13,090 nt of DNA from an uncultured beta proteobacterium. Its GTDB lineage: Bacteria; Pseudomonadota; Gammaproteobacteria; Burkholderiales; Burkholderiaceae. How positions within the stretch are numbered: the first letter of the stretch is position 1; each line of letters begins with the position of its first letter. A program made the position numbers and the translations under genes. This document shows, piece after piece, positions 7,914-13,090 of this stretch. The stretch covers positions 1 through 13,090 of the forward strand of contig CAIKGX010000025.1 of the NCBI GenBank assembly GCA_903827075.1, given 5' to 3'. The notes beneath the pieces were generated by a model, which saw nothing but the letters and a program-made list of their open reading frames with translations, was not told the origin of the DNA and did not search any database.

Positions 7914-7925
7914 AGGAGAGTCTGC

Positions 7926-9590
7926 ATGCCATTGCCCCCAATCCCAACTCAAATTGCTGGCCAAGTAAAGCTAAGTAGTAAAGACACTCCCGATTTAAAG
8001 AAGCGCCCTGCACCAGCAAAACCAGTTGTGATGGAAAGCCATGTCCCCAACTGGGCTAACGATACCGAAGAAGATCTTTCTGCTGCCGAAGTTGCTCTAG
8101 AAAAAATCAAAGGTCATCGCCAGCCAGCCCGCAATGATCGCAATGACAATAAAGTCGTTGTTCCAGAAAAACCAAAGCGCATCATTCGCACCGGCCCTCC
8201 AAGCCTGTTCGTTTTAGACACCAATGTATTAATGCATGATCCAAGCTCGCTCTTCCGATTTTCTGAGCATGATCTCTTCTTGCCAATGACCACCCTTGAG
8301 GAATTAGACAACCATAAGAAGGGTATGACAGAAGTAGCTCGTAATGCCCGTACCGTCAGCAGATCCTTAGATCAACTGGTAGCAGGGACAAGCGGTAGCT
8401 TAGATGATGGTATTCCGCTTAATAAATTAGGCAATCAGGATGTATCCGGTCGCTTGTATTTCCAGACCAAATTAACTACCGTAGCATTACCTGAGGGCTT
8501 GCCTGAGGGTAAAGGTGACAATCTCATCCTGGCCGTCGTTAGTGAATTGCAAAAAACCCGCAAAGGACAAGAAGTGGTATTGGTATCGAAAGATATCAAT
8601 ATGCGTATTAAAGCCCGTGCGCTTGGTTTACCCGCTGAAGACTACTTCAATGATCAGGTATTAGAAGATCGTGATTTGATGTACTCAGGAGTCATGACCT
8701 TACCAGCAGACTTCTGGCCAAAACATGGCAAAGCGATGGAAAGTTGGGCTGATAGTAGATCGGGCACTATGTTCTACAGAATTACTGGTCCAAGCGTACC
8801 AAGCATGTTGGTGAATCAATTTGTTTATCAAGAAAATCCTGATGGCTCAACCCCCTTCTACGCTCAAGTACGAGAAATCAACGGTAAGACGGCTCTCTTA
8901 CAAACATTAAGGGATTTCTCACACCAAAAAAATAATGTATGGAGCGTGACAGCACGCAATCGCGAACAAAACTTTGCGCTAAATCTGCTGATGAACCCTG
9001 ATGTGGATTTCATCACACTGCTAGGGCAAGCGGGTACTGGTAAAACCTTGCTGGCATTGGCTGCTGGGCTTGAGCAGGTTCTTGATAGCAAACGCTATAA
9101 CGAAATTATTATCACTCGTGCAACGGTCCCTGTTGGTGAAGATATCGGCTTTCTTCCAGGCACCGAAGAAGAAAAAATGCAGCCCTGGATGGGTGCGTTT
9201 GATGACAATCTGGAAGTGCTACATCGCAATGAAGATAACGCTGGTGAATGGGGTCGTGCTGCTACACAAGAACTCATTCGCTCACGCATTAAAGTGAAAA
9301 GCATGAATTTCATGCGCGGACGTACATTCGTCAGCAAGTTTGTGATCATTGATGAAGCGCAAAACTTAACTCCTAAGCAAATGAAAACCTTGGTTACTCG
9401 CGCAGGGCCAGGAACTAAAATTGTTTGCCTAGGCAATATCGCGCAAATTGACACGCCTTACTTAACCGAAGGCTCTTCTGGCCTGACTTATGTCGTTGAC
9501 CGCTTTAAGGGCTGGCGTCATGGTGGCCACGTCACACTTGCGCGTGGTGAGCGTTCACGTTTAGCGGATCATGCTGCTGACGCACTCTAA
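7926..9590 (+). CDS. phoH: PIN-PhoH family RNA-processing ATPase
   Basis: A 554-residue cytoplasmic protein with an N-terminal PIN ribonuclease domain joined to a PhoH P-loop ATPase, the arrangement of PhoH2/YlaK-type proteins reported to unwind and cut RNA. After a charged, probably disordered 90-residue N-terminus, the PIN domain shows its acidic metal residues: D98 in LFVLDTN, E126 in TTLEELDNHKKG, D198 in KGDNLILAV and D223 in VSKDINMRIKA. The ATPase has Walker A GQAGTGKT (367-374), Walker B VIIDEAQN (473-480), the PhoH segment VGEDIGFLPG and a C-terminal arginine motif (LARGERSRLA). Start ATG 7926 has AGGAG ahead of it; an upstream in-frame TTG at 7896 lies inside the terminator hairpin and was rejected. 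Despite the name, no Pho box is visible. The RNA substrates are unknown. Confidence 0.9.
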   Translation: MPLPPIPTQIAGQVKLSSKDTPDLKKRPAPAKPVVMESHVPNWANDTEEDLSAAEVALEKIKGHRQPARNDRNDNKVVVPEKPKRIIRTGPPSLFVLDTNVLMHDPSSLFRFSEHDLFLPMTTLEELDNHKKGMTEVARNARTVSRSLDQLVAGTSGSLDDGIPLNKLGNQDVSGRLYFQTKLTTVALPEGLPEGKGDNLILAVVSELQKTRKGQEVVLVSKDINMRIKARALGLPAEDYFNDQVLEDRDLMYSGVMTLPADFWPKHGKAMESWADSRSGTMFYRITGPSVPSMLVNQFVYQENPDGSTPFYAQVREINGKTALLQTLRDFSHQKNNVWSVTARNREQNFALNLLMNPDVDFITLLGQAGTGKTLLALAAGLEQVLDSKRYNEIIITRATVPVGEDIGFLPGTEEEKMQPWMGAFDDNLEVLHRNEDNAGEWGRAATQELIRSRIKVKSMNFMRGRTFVSKFVIIDEAQNLTPKQMKTLVTRAGPGTKIVCLGNIAQIDTPYLTEGSSGLTYVVDRFKGWRHGGHVTLARGERSRLADHAADAL

Positions 9591-10101
9591 GCAAACCTTC
9601 TCATGCCGCACTCTCATGGGGTGCGGCATTTTTATTTGCACCCTACTCGTACTATCCGGTTGTAGTATTTTTAGCAGCAAATCAAGCGCATCTAAGGTTG
9701 CTCAATTTAAGCAAGATACTAGCGTTGGCACAGAAGATATTTCCATAGCTGCCATTGGATTGGTAGGCGTCCCTTATCGATATGGTGGAAATAATCCCAA
9801 AGGGGGCTTTGATTGCAGTGGCCTGATTGGCTACGTGTATTACAAATCCGCCAATATCAAACTACCCCGTACCATTCAAGATATGAGTAGCAAAGGTCAG
9901 AGTGTTGAAAACCAGCCCCCCGCTCCTGGTGACCTTGTATTTTTCAACACTACCGGTGAAAAGTACTCCCATGCCGGAATCTATGTTGGCCAAGGTAGGT
10001 TTGTCCATGCCCCTAGCGCCGGTGGAACTGTACGCCTGGAATACATCACCACCCCTTATTGGGCTGCCAGATTTACTGAGGCCAGAAGATTGACACCCTG
10101 A
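9571..10101 (+). CDS. NlpC/P60 family lipoprotein, peptidoglycan endopeptidase
   Basis: A 176-residue NlpC/P60 (C40) cysteine peptidase, predicted to cleave stem peptides of peptidoglycan in the periplasm while anchored by lipid. The signal peptide has basic residues K7 and R13, a hydrophobic core and lipobox LSGC with the acylated cysteine C31. The catalytic domain shows C82 in GGFDCSGLIGYVYY, H134 in YSHAGIYVG and H146 in FVHAPSAGG, with VPYRYGG and APGDLVFF typical of the family. The start is uncertain. ATG 9571 overlaps the end of phoH by 20 bases and gives a proper basic n-region. ATG 9616 would leave a 16-residue signal with no basic residue. A strong phoH terminator hairpin lies within these first codons. 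The substrate bond is not known. Confidence 0.88.
   Translation: MLLTHSKQTFSCRTLMGCGIFICTLLVLSGCSIFSSKSSASKVAQFKQDTSVGTEDISIAAIGLVGVPYRYGGNNPKGGFDCSGLIGYVYYKSANIKLPRTIQDMSSKGQSVENQPPAPGDLVFFNTTGEKYSHAGIYVGQGRFVHAPSAGGTVRLEYITTPYWAARFTEARRLTP
9603..9637 (+). terminator. phoH terminator inside NlpC/P60 signal-peptide codons
   Basis: A perfect 9-bp GC-rich stem, ATGCCGCAC (9603-9611) with GTGCGGCAT (9621-9629), has a 9-base loop and is followed by TTTTTATTT (9629-9637). It starts 12 bases after the phoH stop, the classic place for that gene's terminator. It also falls at codons 11-22 of the NlpC/P60 frame starting at 9571, and the alternative ATG 9616 sits in its loop. Confidence 0.82.
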
Positions 10102-10206
10102 ATATTGCCCTTAGAGCGAATACTCTATTCACAAGAATGCGAATATTGTTTACATTTGATGGCGGAACAATAAGTTCTTTAAATTATCTACATAGGAGCG
10201 TCTAGC

Positions 10207-10476
10207 ATGAAAAAAATCATCATCGCTTTAAGTATTGCCCTCAGTTTTGCACTTCCTACCTATGCTTTTGCAGATCAAGCAGCATGTGAAGCTAAAGCTG
10301 TTAGCAAAGAAGGTAAGCCTTTGTATGGCGCAGCCAAAGATGCTTCTATTAAAAAATGTATGGGCAGCGCACCAACAGATTCTGGATGCGAAGCAAAAGC
10401 GGTTAGTAAAGATGGTAAGCCACTCTATGGCGCTGCTAAAGCTGCTTCTATTAAGAAGTGCGAAGGCGGTAAATAA
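10207..10476 (+). CDS. Small secreted protein with two PsiF-like repeats
   Basis: An 89-residue protein with a clear Sec signal peptide (MKKIIIALSIALSFALPTYA, probable cleavage after AFA, residues 20-22), leaving about 67 periplasmic residues. The mature part is two copies of a 25-residue unit, residues 27-51 and 61-85, identical at 23 positions, each beginning and ending with cysteine and containing KPLYGAAK. The unit resembles the PsiF repeat (a Cys, then an L-x-GAA-like core, then KKC), known from the phosphate-starvation-inducible E. coli PsiF, but is slightly longer. The cysteine pairs could form disulfides in the periplasm. The function of the family is unknown. AGGAG at 10194-10198 precedes ATG 10207. 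TTTACA at 10149 or TTGATG at 10156 could be a -35 element, but neither has a strong -10. No Pho box is apparent. Confidence 0.82.
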   Translation: MKKIIIALSIALSFALPTYAFADQAACEAKAVSKEGKPLYGAAKDASIKKCMGSAPTDSGCEAKAVSKDGKPLYGAAKAASIKKCEGGK

Positions 10477-10489
10477 TTTAGTATTTCCA

Positions 10490-10536
10490 AGAACTAAAAA
10501 GCTTCGCAGTTTTAAATTGCGAGGCTTTTTAGTTCT
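10490..10536. terminator. Bidirectional terminator between convergent genes
   Basis: The left arm (10490-10508) pairs with the right arm (10518-10536) over 19 bases with a single G-U pair and a 9-base loop. The stem carries AAAAAGC on the left and GCTTTTT on the right, so it gives a GC core followed by a T-run on both strands. It begins 14 bases after the small-protein stop and lies 25 bases beyond the dnaB stop on the other strand, so it can end transcription from both. Confidence 0.85.
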
Positions 10537-10560
10537 GAAATGAATTGGCTTTAGTTCGTT

Positions 10561-13056
10561 TTAGAACGGCTCATACCCGCCGGAAGAATACCCAACTGAG
10601 CCCATTGCTAAGTTATCAAATTTGGTATACGGGCCTTGCCAGCTCAGGCGCACAGTACCAATAGGTCCATTACGCTGCTTACCAATAATAATCTCGGCCA
10701 TCCCTTTATCCGTCGTTGTATCTGGGTGATATACCTCATCACGATAGATAAACATAATTAAGTCAGCATCTTGCTCGATCGCACCAGACTCACGCAAGTC
10801 TGACATGATGGGGCGTTTGTTTGGGCGCTGCTCAAGACCACGATTTAACTGTGACAAGGCGACTACAGGGCATTGCAATTCTTTTGCAAGTGACTTTAAT
10901 GAGCGAGAGATCTCCGAGATTTCGGTTGCCCTATTTTCTGAGCCAGAGCCACTCATCAGCTGCAAGTAATCAATCACCACCAAACCAAGGGTGCCACCAA
11001 AATTTCTGGCGATTCGACGCGCACGTGCACGTAACTCCAAACTAGTTAAGGCACCAGACTCATCAATCAAAATCTGGGTATTACTTAAGCGGGCAATAGC
11101 ATCGGTAACCCGTGGCCATTCATCATCTTGTAACTTGCCAGTACGCATACGGCCTTGATCAACGCGCCCTACCGAACCCAACAAACGGGATGCCAATTGC
11201 TCACCTGACATCTCCATAGAGAAGATGACGACTGGCAAACCTTCAGCAAGCGCAACGTTCTCGGCAATATTGAGCGCGAACGCCGTGTTGTGAGTAACTA
11301 CGTAATCATTAGTTACATAGGTTCTAGAAGGATGGCTAACTGATATGCACTGAGCTTGAGCAGTTCTAACGGGCTCAATGGTCTTAAACGTCAATCTACG
11401 CTGTCGATCCCAGTGACTTCTCAGTCTTTCTTTCTTTTCAGTCAGGGTAAATGCCTCAAATCCAGATTTAAAACTCATATTTAAGACGTAAGCTAAACGG
11501 CCCTGCTTGAGCTCTCCTTGATAGGTATAGCTCGATTTCTTGGTTGAGACCGAACAAAATCCGCCCAGGGATCTGGCTAAAGATGCAACATCTTTAGCCA
11601 ATTGCTCACTCACAGAACAAAAACGAATAGAACCCCATTTTTCAATCCATCCATCGGTATCCATTAAGCCCTGAAATAAGGCTAAACGAGAGGGCTTATC
11701 TGACTCTAAATATTGAGCGGGAATAAACTTATCAAAACTCCTGCAACCCAATACACCCAAGTCATCTAATGCGGCTCTAAAATAATTTGTTGCTACAAAA
11801 GCTCTTTGACCATTAACGGCAATTCTGGCTTTTGAAACCAGTCTCCAGTCATATGCGCCAGCATGAGCTAACTCCATCTCATATCCAGCCAACGCATTCA
11901 TGCGATCTACCGACTCAGAAGAGTTGGTAGAGAAGGTTACGCTACTGTGAGATAAAGCCAATGTTCCATCACCCAAAAGGGCACCCAGCACCCACGGATG
12001 AATTGGCAAATCTTGAGAATGACCAAAATCTCCAGAAACTGGCTCAATCCACAAGCGATTGCGATAGCGAACACAAGCAAGCATTTCAATTAAACGGGTT
12101 GTATTAATAACGCGAGGCTCCACCCAATCTCGGTACATCACTTGCCATAAGTGCTCGTCACAACATTCAGCTTGACGCCCATCTGAAAAAGTGACTTTGT
12201 ATATTTGCTTCAGGCCTTGAGGATAAATGCCGGTAACTATAGAGTGCTCACCATCAACTGAAGCTAGCTCATCACCCATTTGCAACTCACCCATGAACTT
12301 CCAACCATCATGGGTTTTGATTTTTGCATCCAGTGGCTGTGCTTTTCCCATTGAGGGCCGACCAGCAACAATAACTAGGTCACCCTTTTGTAGTCCGCTC
12401 GTTTGCTTATCTAAATCAATAAAGCCGGTAGCAATGCCAGTAATATCGCTACCACCCTGACGGTTGTACAGCTCATCAATGCGAGCAACAACGGTTCTTA
12501 AAAGAGGCTCGATCTCAAGATAGTCTGCTTTACGACTACCCTCTTCACCGATTTGCAAAATACGGGATTCCGCTTCATCCAATAGCGTTCTCACAGAACG
12601 GCCTTCTGGAACAAAAGCAGAGTTCACGATATTGTCTGAAACCTCGATCAGGCGACGCAAAATACTCCGGTCACGGACAATATCGCCATATCCTTTGATA
12701 TTGGCAGCACTAGGTGTGCTTTGGGCCAAGGAATTGAGGTAATCAATGCCTACTAAATCACCGCCCTGTTCGGACTTGACTGCTTCATGGACAGTAATGA
12801 CGTCAGCGGGATGGTTATCGCCAATGAGACGTGCAATAACCTTGTAGATCAAAGCATGTTCAGGACGATAGAAATCTTTATCAGTTAACACTCCACCTAG
12901 GCGATCCCAAGCGGTGTTATCGATCAGTAGACCGCCGAGCAACGATTGCTCGGCTTCTACAGAATGTGGCGGGACTTTTAAAGCCTGCACGACTGCATCC
13001 CCAGAACCCATCATGCCGGGATTTGGCGTAAAGGAACGTGAACGGGATTCAGCCAT
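10561..13056 (-). CDS. dnaB: Replicative DNA helicase DnaB with an in-frame intein
   Basis: An 831-residue precursor of the hexameric replication-fork helicase. Removing the intein (residues 239-590) leaves a 479-residue DnaB, close to E. coli DnaB (471). The N-terminal domain (about 27-165, HSVEAEQSLLGG) contacts primase and neighbouring subunits. The RecA-like domain has Walker A GRPSMGK (232-238) completed by T591, Walker B LVVIDYLQLM (692-701), and SQLNRGLEQR followed by DLRESGAIEQDAD (753-765). The intein separates the P-loop Lys from the following Thr, so the unspliced protein should be unable to bind ATP properly. The reading frame is intact throughout. The start is ATG at 13056 (reverse strand); the ribosome-binding site is weak, and the alternative M15/M16 would still keep the whole domain. 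The gene converges on the PsiF-like gene. Confidence 0.95.
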   Translation of the reverse strand: MAESRSRSFTPNPGMMGSGDAVVQALKVPPHSVEAEQSLLGGLLIDNTAWDRLGGVLTDKDFYRPEHALIYKVIARLIGDNHPADVITVHEAVKSEQGGDLVGIDYLNSLAQSTPSAANIKGYGDIVRDRSILRRLIEVSDNIVNSAFVPEGRSVRTLLDEAESRILQIGEEGSRKADYLEIEPLLRTVVARIDELYNRQGGSDITGIATGFIDLDKQTSGLQKGDLVIVAGRPSMGKAQPLDAKIKTHDGWKFMGELQMGDELASVDGEHSIVTGIYPQGLKQIYKVTFSDGRQAECCDEHLWQVMYRDWVEPRVINTTRLIEMLACVRYRNRLWIEPVSGDFGHSQDLPIHPWVLGALLGDGTLALSHSSVTFSTNSSESVDRMNALAGYEMELAHAGAYDWRLVSKARIAVNGQRAFVATNYFRAALDDLGVLGCRSFDKFIPAQYLESDKPSRLALFQGLMDTDGWIEKWGSIRFCSVSEQLAKDVASLARSLGGFCSVSTKKSSYTYQGELKQGRLAYVLNMSFKSGFEAFTLTEKKERLRSHWDRQRRLTFKTIEPVRTAQAQCISVSHPSRTYVTNDYVVTHNTAFALNIAENVALAEGLPVVIFSMEMSGEQLASRLLGSVGRVDQGRMRTGKLQDDEWPRVTDAIARLSNTQILIDESGALTSLELRARARRIARNFGGTLGLVVIDYLQLMSGSGSENRATEISEISRSLKSLAKELQCPVVALSQLNRGLEQRPNKRPIMSDLRESGAIEQDADLIMFIYRDEVYHPDTTTDKGMAEIIIGKQRNGPIGTVRLSWQGPYTKFDNLAMGSVGYSSGGYEPF
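11287..12342 (-). mobile_element. Class 3 intein with LAGLIDADG homing endonuclease
   Basis: A 352-residue intein (precursor residues 239-590) that excises itself from DnaB. It begins with Ala (AQPLDAKIKTHDGWK) where standard inteins have Cys or Ser. Block B is ECCDEHLWQV, with H302 and W304 two residues after it. Block F is QCISV, with C570 at position 4. The C-terminus is VVTHN, followed by extein Thr 591. The Trp (block B), Cys (block F) and +1 Thr together are the diagnostic triplet of class 3 inteins, in which the block F Cys makes the first acyl attack; the mycobacteriophage Bethlehem DnaB intein is the model. Penultimate H589 and terminal N590 allow Asn cyclisation. A LAGLIDADG endonuclease sits in the middle. 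Hand-counted lines suggest lower GC than the flanking exteins. Confidence 0.92.
11647..11997 (-). other. LAGLIDADG homing endonuclease motifs of the intein
   Basis: Two dodecapeptide motifs mark a two-motif LAGLIDADG endonuclease inside the intein. Motif 1 is PWVLGALLGDGTL (precursor residues 354-366, acidic D363). Motif 2 is ALFQGLMDTDGW (459-470, acidic D468). Their spacing of about 105 residues is normal for a monomeric enzyme, and both metal-binding aspartates are present, so the nuclease may be active. Its expected target is the uninterrupted dnaB P-loop sequence of an intein-free allele. Confidence 0.85.
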
Positions 13057-13090
13057 GAGGCTAGTTTACAGATTTAAAACTTAAGCTTGC

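Noticed and set aside
7896..7925. Extended phoH start at TTG 7896.
   Set aside because: The codon lies at the edge of the terminator 3' arm and lacks a ribosome-binding site, while ATG 7926 has AGGAG at the right distance.
9095..9454. Antisense open frame opposite the phoH ATPase domain (119 codons), and similar frames opposite arnT, arnD and bcp.
   Set aside because: No recognisable domains or ribosome-binding sites; these are mirror frames created by the codon usage of conserved genes on the other strand.
10235..10543. Alternative +1 frame of 102 codons overlapping the PsiF-like gene.
   Set aside because: It runs through the terminator hairpin, has no signal or family resemblance, and the in-frame repeat with silent changes shows which frame is coding.

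Overview
The window looks like chromosomal DNA of a betaproteobacterium of the Burkholderiaceae, most likely Polynucleobacter or a close relative. This is inferred from protein recall (PrxQ/Bcp next to a PIN-PhoH protein, an NlpC/P60 lipoprotein after phoH, a PsiF-like small protein, DnaB) and from moderate GC content; no database search was possible. The sequence is densely coding, with no gene-free stretch over 300 bases. The longest gap is the phoH leader (7690-7925).

Region 1 (15-7187, + strand) is a tightly packed gene run. A small Mth938-like protein overlaps arnT by one base. The lipid A 4-amino-4-deoxy-L-arabinose (Ara4N) pathway follows in the order arnT, arnB, arnC, arnA formyltransferase, arnA dehydrogenase, arnD. 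ArnA, a single bifunctional protein in E. coli, is here two separate genes in different frames. The dehydrogenase makes the UDP-4-keto-pentose, ArnB aminates it, the formyltransferase N-formylates it, ArnC moves it to undecaprenyl phosphate, ArnD deformylates it, and ArnT transfers Ara4N to lipid A. The UDP-glucose dehydrogenase (ugd) and the ArnE/ArnF flippase are not in the window.

Region 2 (7222-10476, + strand) holds a PrxQ/Bcp peroxiredoxin, a PIN-PhoH RNA-processing ATPase, an NlpC/P60 lipoprotein and a small secreted protein with two PsiF-like repeats. Two intrinsic terminators sit in unusual places. One lies immediately before the phoH ribosome-binding site, at the end of a foldable leader. 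The other follows phoH but is embedded in the signal-peptide codons of the NlpC/P60 gene. A 19-bp hairpin at 10490-10536 serves as a bidirectional terminator between region 2 and region 3.

Region 3 (10561-13056, - strand) is dnaB, the replicative helicase. It is interrupted exactly inside the Walker A P-loop (GRPSMGK / T) by a 352-residue intein. The intein starts with Ala rather than Cys/Ser, has Trp two residues after the block B His, Cys at block F position 4, and is followed by Thr. That is the W-C-T signature of the rare class 3 inteins. It also carries two LAGLIDADG endonuclease motifs. This is the most notable element of the window.
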